NCBI GenBank assembly: GCA_036276235.1
Contig: DATBDZ010000204.1
Coordinates: 1 to 13,250, forward strand
Direction of reading: 5' to 3'
DNA length: 13,250 bases
Source of the DNA: JANWHF01 sp036276235
GTDB taxonomy: Bacteria > Planctomycetota > Phycisphaerae > Tepidisphaerales > Tepidisphaeraceae
Numbering within the stretch: position 1 is the stretch's first letter; every line of letters starts with the position of its first letter. Below the pieces are notes generated by a model that saw only the letters and a program-made list of their open reading frames with translations, did not search any database and was not told the DNA's origin. A program made the position numbers and the translations under genes. Below, piece by piece: positions 1 through 5,560 of this stretch.

Positions 1-1
1 G

Positions 2-133
2 GGCTTTTATCTGATCGAAGCCGCGGACCTGGATGAGGCACTGAATATCGCTGCCCGCGTGCCGGGCGCCCGCAAAGGCACTGTTGAAGTGAGGCCGGTT
101 ATGGAGCTGACCGGCATGCCTTTTGAGAACTGA
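2..133 (+). CDS. YCII-domain protein, C-terminal end (5' truncated)
   Basis: This is the last 43 codons of a gene that begins before the window; the reading frame is open from base 2 to a TGA at 131-133. The visible residues include GFYLIEAADLDEALNIAARV, then a V-E-V-R-P-V-M-E strand. This matches the end of small ferredoxin-like YCII (DGPF) proteins: a Gly-Phe/Tyr strand, a helix with D-E-A, then the closing I/V-E-V/I-R-P strand. The next gene ends its domain in the same way (EIEIRPVFE), so the two look like tandem paralogues. YCII proteins are small and mostly uncharacterised; many bacteria keep such paralogues side by side, often near an ECF sigma factor gene. No substrate can be proposed. 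The family call is fairly safe despite the short length. Confidence 0.7.
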   Translation, partial: GFYLIEAADLDEALNIAARVPGARKGTVEVRPVMELTGMPFEN

Positions 134-241
134 TAGAGGCAACAACAACCGTATAGAACGAAACCAAACCGAGTCGCAAATCTGATATTCGAAATTTGAA
201 ATCTGAGATCTGAAATCTCAAATTCAAGAACTGGAGTCCCC
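134..241. repeat. Intergenic spacer with AAATCTGA/TTTGAAAT-type low-complexity repeat
   Basis: The 108-bp gap between the two YCII genes is much more A+T-rich than its neighbours. From about 178 to 227 it is built of short variants of GAAATCTGA and GAAATTTGAA, forming an imperfect palindrome around AGATCT. It looks like a dispersed intergenic repeat rather than a promoter. The Shine-Dalgarno GGAG of the next gene lies at 233-236. Confidence 0.5.
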
Positions 242-667
242 ATGAAAGTCATCGTCTTTGTCAAAGCCACGAAGGAATCCGAAGCCGGAGTCATGCCCAG
301 CCAGCAACTGCTTGCCGACATGGGCAAATACAATGAGGAACTTGTGAAAGCTGGCATCATGCAGGCCGGCGAAGGGCTCAAGCCCAGCTCGATGGGCGCC
401 CGCGTGCGATTCTCCGGCGCGAATCGTGCCGTGACCAAAGGGCCGTTTGCCGAGACGAGTGAGCTGGTCGCCGGCTTCTGGGTGTGGAAGGTGAAGTCAA
501 TGGAGGAGGCAATCGAGTGGGTCAAGCGCTGCCCCAACCCGATGATGGGGCCATCAGAGATCGAAATCCGCCCCGTCTTCGAGCCGGAAGATTTCGGCGA
601 AGCCTTCACGCCGGAGCTGCGCGAAAAAGAAGAGAAATTGCGCCAGCAGCTTGAAGGGAAGCAGTAG
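242..667 (+). CDS. YCII-related domain protein (DGPF family)
   Basis: This is a complete 141-residue protein with an ATG start and a GGAG ribosome-binding site five bases upstream. Residues 1-115 fit the YCII fold: an opening MKVIVFVKAT strand, a helix with M-x-x-Y-N-E-E-L, the G-E-G-L-x-P turn, and the family signature KGPFAETSELVAGFWVWKV at about 66-84 (usually D-G-P-F/Y-A-E). A helix with S-M-E-E-A-I-E-W and the closing EIEIRPVFE strand follow. The last 25 residues are a charged, probably helical tail beyond the core domain. The usual Asp before G-P-F is Lys here. YCII proteins are dimeric ferredoxin-like proteins and only a few have known enzymatic activity, so function is open. It lies 108 bp after a paralogue and may be co-transcribed with it. 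It is convergent with the superoxide dismutase gene. Confidence 0.88.
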   Translation: MKVIVFVKATKESEAGVMPSQQLLADMGKYNEELVKAGIMQAGEGLKPSSMGARVRFSGANRAVTKGPFAETSELVAGFWVWKVKSMEEAIEWVKRCPNPMMGPSEIEIRPVFEPEDFGEAFTPELREKEEKLRQQLEGKQ

Positions 668-672
668 TAGGC

Positions 673-753
673 AGTAGTCGGAAGGCAGTAGGCAGAGAAC
701 TAAACGCATGATCTGCGTTCTCTCTGCCTACTGCCTCCTGCATTCTGACTACT
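673..753. terminator. Long hairpin between convergent genes; possible bidirectional terminator or repeat
   Basis: An inverted repeat sits between the YCII and superoxide dismutase genes. The perfect core is GGCAGTAGGCAGAGA (684-698) against its complement at 721-735. An outer pair at about 673-683 and 743-753 matches at 10 of 11, and an inner pair AACGCA/TGCGTT (703-708, 714-719) closes a five-base loop. The right outer arm overlaps the stop codon of the dismutase gene. No long T-run follows on either strand, so it may be a mobile hairpin repeat that also serves as a transcription barrier. Confidence 0.6.
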
Positions 754-1366
754 TTTCCACTGCCCGATTAAACCGATTCTCCGCCTCATCCCACCGCACG
801 ACATTCCACCAGGCGGTGATGTAATCCGCGCGGCGGTTCTGATACTTGAGGTAGTAAGCGTGTTCCCAAACGTCCAGGCCGATCACCGGGAATTTGTTTT
901 CCATGATCGGGCTGTCCTGATTCGGAAGTGACGCCAATTCCAGTTTTGTTCCGTTCTTCATCAGCCACGCCCAGCCCGATCCAAAGCGCTTGATCGCCGC
1001 ATCGGTGAACGCTTCCTTGAATTTGTCGAATGAGCCAAACGTGGAATTGATGGCGGCGGCGAGATTGCCGACCGGATTCCCGCCCGCCTTGGGGCCGATC
1101 GTTTGCCAGAAGGTGGCGTGATTGTGATGCCCGCCGCCATTATTGCGGACGGCGGTCTTGATCGCCTCGGGGACGATTTTCAGATTGTCCTTCAACAGCT
1201 CGTGAACCGGCATTCCCTGAAGATCGGGGGCCTGCTCGAGCGCTTTGTTGAGATTCGTCACATAGGCGGCGTGATGCTTGCCGTGATGAATTTCCATCGT
1301 CTGCTTATCGATGTAAGGCTCCAGCGCATCCGACGGGTAAGGCAACGGGGGCAGTTGAATCGCCAT
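749..1366 (-). CDS. sodA: Superoxide dismutase, Mn-type (Fe/Mn family)
   Basis: The enzyme converts superoxide to hydrogen peroxide and oxygen, normally in the cytoplasm as a dimer or tetramer. The chosen ATG gives 205 residues (family about 195-210), starts at the conserved MAIQLPPLPYP, and has AAGGAGC seven bases upstream; a longer in-frame extension to 1453 adds 29 unrelated residues. The four metal ligands are visible: H27 in EIHHGKHH, H83 in GGGHHNHATFW, and D165 and H169 in GLDVWEHAYY. The GGGH segment and Gln150 in NQDSP are typical of Mn-preferring members rather than strict Fe enzymes, although metal preference cannot be proven from sequence. No signal peptide is seen in the chosen product. 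The gene stands alone. Its promoter probably lies in the 1381-1470 gap, where a weak TTGACC-N17-TACGCT pair occurs. Confidence 0.96.
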   Translation of the reverse strand: MAIQLPPLPYPSDALEPYIDKQTMEIHHGKHHAAYVTNLNKALEQAPDLQGMPVHELLKDNLKIVPEAIKTAVRNNGGGHHNHATFWQTIGPKAGGNPVGNLAAAINSTFGSFDKFKEAFTDAAIKRFGSGWAWLMKNGTKLELASLPNQDSPIMENKFPVIGLDVWEHAYYLKYQNRRADYITAWWNVVRWDEAENRFNRAVEK

Positions 1367-1415
1367 AAACCAAGCTCCTTCCAAGAATTCCCTGTCATCC
1401 CCTTTGAATGAACTG

Positions 1416-1444
1416 AGCGTATGCCGACCGCCCAAAGCGGTCAA
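1416..1444 (-). promoter_or_regulatory. Weak candidate promoter of the superoxide dismutase gene
   Basis: On the minus strand TTGACC (1439-1444) and TACGCT (1416-1421) are 17 bases apart. The -35 box is good and the -10 box poor. A small palindrome GACCGC-N5-GCGGTC (1426-1442) overlaps the -35 box and spacer, which could be an operator. The call is tentative. Confidence 0.3.
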
Positions 1445-1469
1445 TCCAAACATTCTCCGAATTTTGCTC

Positions 1470-1498
1470 TTGCAATATGGTGGATGTTAGGAGATAAT
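1470..1498 (+). promoter_or_regulatory. Sigma-70-like promoter of the 1534 gene
   Basis: TTGCAA (1470-1475), a 17-base spacer and GATAAT (1493-1498) give a good match to a housekeeping promoter. Transcription would start near 1505, about 30 bases before the ATG at 1534. Confidence 0.55.
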
Positions 1499-1507
1499 CC
1501 ACCTAAC
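1479..1507. promoter_or_regulatory. Overlapping inverted repeats over the -10 box; possible operator
   Basis: Two perfect 6-bp inverted repeats interlock here: GGTGGA-N13-TCCACC (1479-1503) and GTTAGG-N10-CCTAAC (1486-1507). Both cover the predicted -10 box of the 1534 gene, which is where a repressor would bind. An alternative is a hairpin at the transcript start. No regulator gene is adjacent. Confidence 0.35.
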
Positions 1508-1533
1508 GTTATCGGACGGGCAAAGGAGTTGCA

Positions 1534-2133
1534 ATGGTCACAAATCGGCAAATCGAGCGGCTATGGACGGCCAAGGGATTCACCAAATTGTATCAGGAGT
1601 TGGTGGCCTCCCGTCCCGAATCTGGCTTCGAACTCCAACCGAACACAACCGAAGGTGAAGCCGCCGCGGCGTTGGCGATGATTCGCCTCGACGAGCTGAG
1701 CCAATCGTATTTGCCGCTCTATTCCCGCCTCATTCGGGCAATTCTTTGCAAACAACAGGACGACGGCGGCTGGGGTGATTTGCCGACGACCGCTTTGTGT
1801 CTTCGAGCGCTTCTTGCCGGTAATGGCGATGGCCTGGCCATCGAACGCGGGTTGGAGTATCTGGCGAGCCTTCAGAAAGAGGAAGGCATCTGGCCAGCCG
1901 CCCCCATTCGGCGACTGCCGGAAGACCCGCGCGTCTCCCTCTTCATTCTCTATCAACTCGGCGATCATCCGCGTTTTCGGGCGGCCGTCGATTTCAGCCG
2001 TGCTGTGAGTTGGTTTGAATGTAACCGCCATCGCCTCGACGCCAATCTTCAGAGCCTCTGGGATCGAATCCGCCCCCGCTGCGGCGGGTACACCCGCGCG
2101 GCGGAGCTGTTTCCGATTTCGTCGGCGGCGTGA
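1534..2133 (+). CDS. Small protein with prenyltransferase/squalene-cyclase-like repeats
   Basis: This is a 199-residue protein with an excellent ribosome-binding site (AAAGGAG, seven bases before the ATG). Residues about 72-97 contain KQQDDGGWGDLPTTALCLRA, a QW-type repeat with the Q-x-x-D-G-G-W core of alpha-toroid terpene cyclases and prenyltransferases. A second weaker repeat follows (LEYLASLQKEEGIWP, then RVSLFILYQLG). True cyclases of this class have over 600 residues and a D-x-D-D acid motif, and neither applies here, so cyclisation is not supported. It could be a small lone alpha-toroid domain that binds a lipid or peptide, or a remnant of a larger protein; the clean start, stop and promoter favour an intact gene. 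No signal peptide is seen, so it is probably cytoplasmic. It is transcribed divergently from the superoxide dismutase gene. The domain call is moderate and the function unknown. Confidence 0.7.
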   Translation: MVTNRQIERLWTAKGFTKLYQELVASRPESGFELQPNTTEGEAAAALAMIRLDELSQSYLPLYSRLIRAILCKQQDDGGWGDLPTTALCLRALLAGNGDGLAIERGLEYLASLQKEEGIWPAAPIRRLPEDPRVSLFILYQLGDHPRFRAAVDFSRAVSWFECNRHRLDANLQSLWDRIRPRCGGYTRAAELFPISSAA

Positions 2134-2417
2134 TCTCGTGCGCAGGAATCTCGGATTTCAGATAGCCACGAACGCGACGCCGCGCTCAGGTGTCTTCAAC
2201 TCTGTGTCGGTGAAATGACGACGCGGGTACGGATAACTGGTGATTTTTCGACCGCGGATTTTCGACCGGGGTGCCATGTCCCACGCTTGCGTGGGCATGT
2301 CTGTCGTCGGATCGTGTTTCACTTTCCGGGCGCCGGATCGCATGCTCACGCAAGCGTGAGGCATGGCACCCATCGCACCGATCTGACATTCAACTGGATT
2401 CTTCTCCTTCATGGCTG
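2134..2417. other. Repeat-bearing gap without a credible gene
   Basis: This gap lies between two convergent genes. Short open frames here are repeat-derived and have no family resemblance. It contains a short direct repeat ATTTTCGACCG (about 2243-2269) and an inverted pair of a palindromic repeat listed separately. No T-run terminator was found. Confidence 0.6.
2270..2370. repeat. Inverted pair of a 30-bp palindromic repeat (CACGC-TT-GCGTG core)
   Basis: The left copy at 2270-2299 and the right copy at 2341-2370 are reverse complements at 27 of 30 positions. Each copy is itself a palindrome around CACGCTTGCGTG, flanked by GGTGCCATG and GCATG. The 41 bp between them is unrelated. Repeats of this kind are typical of dispersed intergenic elements. 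Here they could also act as a terminator between the two convergent genes. Confidence 0.75.
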
Positions 2418-2957
2418 TTAGTGCTCGCTGCGCTTTGATTTGACGCGTCGCGATTTCTTTTTCTTGTGGCTCTTTCCGAAGAAGCGATGGATGAGGCGCT
2501 TGACGAAGCCGCCGCGGCCTACGGTGCGCTGGGCGCGGGTGCGGTTCCAGTCGCGAAGCTCGTTGGAGGGCCAGGGGCCGCCTTCGTGCCACGTGCAAAA
2601 GAGCGAGGCGATCGCCCGCGAATCCTCGCTGTCATCCCAAGGCGGCGAAAGTGCTTCGTGCATTCGCTTATCGGTAATGTATTCCTGCTGCCACAGCTTG
2701 AGATGGCTGGCAAGGAGCGTGACGCGGACAAGCCGGTGCAATCGGCTCGTGTATCCGAAGACCTGCATCTCCGCATGCGGATCATTGCGCGCCGGCGGCA
2801 GACAGTAAACCACCTTCGAACCCGCGAGCGTATCGTATGCCCCGCGGCGTTCGTCTGTCGGCGGCGTCTTGGTCAGCCGCGCCGCGATGCACCAGCAGCC
2901 GGGCGCCCGTTGATCGGCTTCCCATCCTTCCTCATTGTCGTCTAAATTGATTGCCAT
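2418..2957 (-). CDS. Hypothetical protein with a strongly basic C-terminal tail
   Basis: This is a 179-residue protein that I do not recognise. It starts with the acidic MAINLDDNEEGWEAD. Residues about 18-140 look like a soluble, folded domain with many Trp and His residues, including the segments CWCIAARLTKTPPTDERRGAYD cut at 20 residues as CWCIAARLTKTPPTDERRGA, VFGYTSRLHRLVRVTLLASH, and WDDSEDSRAIASLFCTWHEG. The last 35 residues are very basic, with KSHKKKKSRRVKSKRSEH at the end, which could bind nucleic acid or membrane. There is no signal peptide or membrane segment. No clear Shine-Dalgarno precedes the ATG. Balanced amino-acid composition and a start-to-stop frame that fills the gap between two repeat regions argue that it is real. 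It is convergent with the 1534 gene and has no same-strand partner close by. Confidence 0.55.
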   Translation of the reverse strand: MAINLDDNEEGWEADQRAPGCWCIAARLTKTPPTDERRGAYDTLAGSKVVYCLPPARNDPHAEMQVFGYTSRLHRLVRVTLLASHLKLWQQEYITDKRMHEALSPPWDDSEDSRAIASLFCTWHEGGPWPSNELRDWNRTRAQRTVGRGGFVKRLIHRFFGKSHKKKKSRRVKSKRSEH

Positions 2958-3255
2958 GGTTCGATAGCTTTAGCCGTGCGAGAGCAAACTGTTGCGATGC
3001 TTTGCTGGGTGTTCAACGATACAGAATATTGCGATACTGCCGCCTCTGCCGCAATTCGCCTCTCTGATATTAGCCTACCGGACAGGGCGTGGGAACGGTT
3101 CGGGGCCAAATCGTCGATCCTCGGGTGTGGCGCTTGCGTGTGGCGCCCGCAGTGACGGGGCAGATCGAGCTGGGTTTGAGTGTTCCGCTCACGAGCATCC
3201 CGTCATGCTGAGTGGCCATGTGCCTGCGGCATGTCCGCGAAGCATGAAATCGGAG

Positions 3256-3318
3256 TTGTAGGGTGGGTGTACTCGCCCACCATGAGCGACGTGGTGGGCG
3301 AGTACGCCCACCCTACAA
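3256..3318. repeat. 27-bp inverted repeat with 9-base loop (GTAGGGTGGG type)
   Basis: The arms 3256-3282 and 3292-3318 are complementary except for one T/G wobble, and enclose the loop TGAGCGACG. The arm contains GTAGGGTGGG and CTCGCCCACCA. The hairpin would be very stable in DNA or RNA. It lies inside the outer GTCATGCTGAG pair. No T-run follows, so it is better called a repeat than a terminator. Confidence 0.8.
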
Positions 3319-3445
3319 AAATCCAAGCCGCGTAAGGCTCCGTCAACGTCATGCTGAGGTACTCCGAAGCATCTGGCCATCTGGGGCAATCCGGCCAGAG
3401 CTTGCGAGAACGGGCTCTGAAAGTGTTGGCGGTTCCGTACGATCG

Positions 3446-3533
3446 CCACGGGCATGCTAACGCGATCTCATGCCACCCGAATTGAGTGCTACCGCAAAAT
3501 GGGTGGCATGGGCTCGCGACAGCGTGCCCGTGG
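3446..3533. repeat. 33-bp imperfect inverted repeat (CCACGGGCA...ATGCCACCC)
   Basis: The left arm 3446-3478 and right arm 3501-3533 are reverse complements at 28 of 33 positions, with 22 bases between. The ends CCACGGGCA and CATGCCACCC are perfectly paired while mismatches cluster in the middle, as expected for two diverged copies of one dispersed repeat. Confidence 0.7.
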
Positions 3534-3763
3534 CGCCTTTCATGTTTCGCGGGTGTGCCGCAGTCACATGGCCGCTCAGCATGACGGTTATTCCGATTCT
3601 GAATGCCTCCCCCCAAAAATGTCGCCACAAATGAAAGTTACACCCGATCCTCGAAGTCCGACGCTTATGAGCCACGAAGCGGACGGAGTTGTTCGAGGAT
3701 TCGGGATTCGCAATTGAATAAAGCCTCTTCCAAGTCTTCGCCGCCCGGATAACCTTGGCGGGC

Positions 3764-4579
3764 ATGAAATTTGGGATTTGCAACGAGACTTATCAGGGCT
3801 GGGCACTGCCGGCGATTTGCGAGGACGTTGCCGCTTGCGGGTACGATGGCCTGGAGATCGCGCCGTTTACGCTGGCGGACGATCCGTCCTTGCTGGATGA
3901 GTCGGCGGCCAGCAAGGTCGGCCAGATCGTGCGCGACGCCGGGCTGGAAGTGATTGGTTTGCATTGGCTGCTGCTTAAGCCGCCGGGGATGCATCTGACG
4001 ACACCTGATGGCGCGATTCGCGGGAAGACGGTTGAATTCGCCCGACATCTCGCGCGGCTCTGTGGCGCAATGGGCGGGAAGATCATGGTCTGGGGAAGTC
4101 CCAAGCAGCGTAACGTCGCCGATGGACAGCGCTATGAAGATGCGTTTAACTTTGCCGCCGACGCGATGCGGCAGAACTGCGAAGTGGCCGGCGCGGCTGG
4201 CGTCACGATCGCGATGGAGCCGCTTGGGCCGGCGGAAACAAATTTCCTGACGACTGCCGCCGAGACTGTTCGATTCATCGAGAAAGTCGATCACCCCGCC
4301 TGTAAGCTTCATCTGGACGTGAAGGCCATGAGCAGCGAATCGACGCCGATTCCGCGGATCATCGCCGAGAGCCGCGCGCATACCGCACACTTCCACGCCA
4401 ACGATCCCAACCTCCGCGGCCCCGGCTTCGGCGAAGTGGATTTTGCGCCGATCTTCAAGGCGTTGCGCGATAGCCGCTATGAGGGTTACGTGTCGGTTGA
4501 AGTCTTCGACTACAAGCCCGATCCGCAGACGATCGCGCGCAAGAGCATCGAGTACATGCGTAGCGCCGCAAGCATTTAA
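3764..4579 (+). CDS. Sugar phosphate isomerase/epimerase-type TIM-barrel protein
   Basis: This 271-residue protein belongs to the xylose-isomerase-like/AP-endonuclease-2 TIM-barrel superfamily, which covers sugar and keto-acid isomerases and epimerases (tagatose/psicose 3-epimerase-like, hydroxypyruvate isomerase-like). It opens with MKFGICNETYQGW, followed by CGYDGLEIAPF. The four metal-binding positions of the fold are visible: E152 in IAMEPLGP, D185 in KLHLDVKAM, H211 in TAHFHANDPN, and E246 in GYVSVEVFDY. A second family landmark, GPGFGEVDF, is at about 219-227. Length is usual for the family. I chose the ATG at 3764; a TTG three codons upstream is also in frame, and neither has a clear ribosome-binding site. 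No signal peptide is seen, so it is cytoplasmic. It stands alone, so the substrate cannot be inferred from context; Planctomycetota typically have many paralogues of this type. Confidence 0.9.
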   Translation: MKFGICNETYQGWALPAICEDVAACGYDGLEIAPFTLADDPSLLDESAASKVGQIVRDAGLEVIGLHWLLLKPPGMHLTTPDGAIRGKTVEFARHLARLCGAMGGKIMVWGSPKQRNVADGQRYEDAFNFAADAMRQNCEVAGAAGVTIAMEPLGPAETNFLTTAAETVRFIEKVDHPACKLHLDVKAMSSESTPIPRIIAESRAHTAHFHANDPNLRGPGFGEVDFAPIFKALRDSRYEGYVSVEVFDYKPDPQTIARKSIEYMRSAASI

Positions 4580-4583
4580 TAAA

Positions 4584-4755
4584 AGATTTGCCGCAGAGGG
4601 CGCAAAGAGCGCAGAGACGTGTTCGGCGCACGACGCCGCTCGGCACAGGAAGGTTTGCATAGCCAGAGCGCAATGTTCCGCGCAGGGTCGGGCGAATTCA
4701 GATTGCAGGGAGCCAATAACGTCTCTGCGCTCTTTGCGATCTCCGCGGCAAATCT
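4584..4755. repeat. 37-bp inverted repeat pair flanking 98 bp, between convergent genes
   Basis: The arms 4584-4620 and 4719-4755 are reverse complements at 34 of 37 positions. They start AGATTTGCCGC and end CGCAAAGAGCGCAGAGACGT. The 98 bp between them has no gene. The pair begins four bases after the stop codon of the TIM-barrel gene and ends 16 bases before the stop of the lipoprotein gene. It could be a small non-autonomous element with terminal inverted repeats or two independent copies of a repeat. It probably also blocks read-through. Confidence 0.75.
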
Positions 4756-4771
4756 GCCTGGCGAACGGCAA

Positions 4772-5476
4772 TTACTTCACTGGCGCAGATTGCCGGGGGG
4801 CTTTGATTGCTTCCTGGAAGGTTTTTTCGGGGATCAGATAGGGCTGCGCGACGGGGGTGGTGCCGCTGCGGTCGCGGCCGAAGACGATCACCCAGCGCTG
4901 GCCATTGTGGGCTGGCGTCGTGTCGTAGACGACCATCTGGCCCACGCTGACCGATTCGCCGAGGTTCACGGTCTGGCCAACGTCGTTCACCAGCCACACC
5001 GAATTGCCCAGCATGGGGCCATTGGGATCGTAGCTATACGGCTGGTTCGACGTGGGGCAGACAAATTGGAGCGGGCTGCCGCCGATGTTGAACGACGACA
5101 GCTCATCGAGCCGCTCGGGCAGATGCTTCTTGGTGGCGTAGTAAAGAATAAGCGAGCCGCACATATCCTGCATGCGCGCGGCACAGGCGTCGTTTCCCTT
5201 GGAGATATCCTCAAAGCCGATGGGTTTGCCGACGGCCTTCGGCTGCACAACCTGCGATTCCTGTTGCTGCGCTTTGGGCGGCGGGGTGACCAGCGTGCCG
5301 GCATCCGGCTGCTGCTGACCATTCACCGTCACCGTGCGCGCGCCAAAGGATCCGCCGGATTTTTCCACCGTCGTCACGCAGCCGCCGACCGCGCCAAGCA
5401 GGCATGCCAGCGCGACGGCGATTCGCGAAATCCGACGCCGATCTTTACCGCAGTTTTCAGACAACATCTTCCACAT
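4772..5476 (-). CDS. Predicted lipoprotein with pseudopilin-like C-terminal region
   Basis: This is a 234-residue protein with a basic N-terminus (KDRRR), a hydrophobic stretch at about 19-32 and a lipobox-like LLGAVGGC. Cys33 would be lipidated, so it should be membrane-anchored and face the periplasm. A Gln/Pro-rich linker (about 53-85) follows. Residues about 95-200 resemble the globular part of planctomycete pseudopilin-like proteins: a helix with C-x-x-x-M-x-x-M-C-G-S-L-I-L-Y-Y, then LPERLDEL, then LQFVCPTSNQPYSYDPNGP. The pilin N-terminal helix and prepilin peptidase site are missing. The gene follows the secretin by 84 bp on the same strand, with a hairpin between them. It may be a secretin-associated lipoprotein (a pilotin-like role) or a minor subunit retained at the membrane; both are guesses. 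Two in-frame ATGs (5476 and 5467) are possible. Confidence is good for a lipoprotein and low for role. Confidence 0.65.
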   Translation of the reverse strand: MWKMLSENCGKDRRRISRIAVALACLLGAVGGCVTTVEKSGGSFGARTVTVNGQQQPDAGTLVTPPPKAQQQESQVVQPKAVGKPIGFEDISKGNDACAARMQDMCGSLILYYATKKHLPERLDELSSFNIGGSPLQFVCPTSNQPYSYDPNGPMLGNSVWLVNDVGQTVNLGESVSVGQMVVYDTTPAHNGQRWVIVFGRDRSGTTPVAQPYLIPEKTFQEAIKAPRQSAPVK

Positions 5477-5493
5477 CGCAATCGCAGTTCGCG

Positions 5494-5523
5494 AAAGAAC
5501 CCGATCGCGCGACCGGGTTCTTT
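5494..5523 (-). terminator. Hairpin terminator candidate downstream of the secretin gene
   Basis: AAAGAACCCG (5494-5503) and CGGGTTCTTT (5514-5523) form a perfect 10-bp stem with a 10-base loop. Read on the minus strand it ends in GGGTTCTTT, a short U-rich 3' arm. It lies 37 bases past the secretin stop codon and only 17 bases before the lipoprotein start, so it would end secretin transcription or weaken expression of the lipoprotein. Confidence 0.6.
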
Positions 5524-5560
5524 GCGGAGACGTTAAAGTTTACCGCGCGGCCGCGGCGCA

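Larger units (their letters stand above)
3200..3587. repeat. GTCATGCTGAG repeat family: two inverted 50-bp copies and one short copy
   Basis: Copy A (3200-3249) and the reverse complement of copy C (3538-3587) agree at 44 of 50 positions, starting CCGTCATGCTGAG and ending CATGAAA. A third, shorter relative at 3345-3378 shares GTCATGCTGAG and then diverges to TACTCCGAAGCATCTGG. The outer copies face each other and enclose two other inverted repeats, giving a nested, element-like arrangement 388 bp long. Confidence 0.75.
2958..3763. other. 806-bp gap filled with dispersed repeats, no credible gene
   Basis: This gap separates two divergent genes. From 2958 to about 3190 I see no gene, RNA fold or clear promoter. 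From 3200 to 3587 it is a mosaic of inverted repeats listed separately. From 3588 to 3763 there is only plain sequence leading to the TIM-barrel gene. Open frames up to about 140 codons exist here, but they run through the repeats and have no family character. Confidence 0.6.

Noticed and set aside
1367..1453. N-terminal extension of the superoxide dismutase
   Set aside because: The extra 29 residues are not a credible signal peptide, and the ATG at 1366 has a strong AAGGAG site and begins the conserved N-terminus.
2158..2598. Minus-strand frame of 146 codons and a plus-strand frame at 2215-2421
   Set aside because: Both translate the CACGCTTGCGTG repeat pair and flanking sequence; the first also overlaps the better 2418-2957 gene.
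3085..3130. Possible tRNA T-arm (GGTTCGGGGCC)
   Set aside because: No matching acceptor stem or anticodon arm could be found around it.
3200..3587. CRISPR array
   Set aside because: The repeats are few, mostly inverted, of different families and irregularly spaced; no cas gene is near.
3203..3783. Several frames of 88-141 codons in the repeat mosaic
   Set aside because: They read through inverted repeats on both strands and show no family resemblance.
3665..4771. Open frame of 368 codons on the minus strand
   Set aside because: It is antisense to the TIM-barrel gene, whose metal ligands and family motifs are clear, and runs through the inverted repeat at 4584-4755.
4619..5536. Open frame of 305 codons on the plus strand
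   Set aside because: It is antisense to the lipoprotein gene, starts within a repeat spacer and has a composition typical of an opposite-strand frame in G+C-rich DNA.
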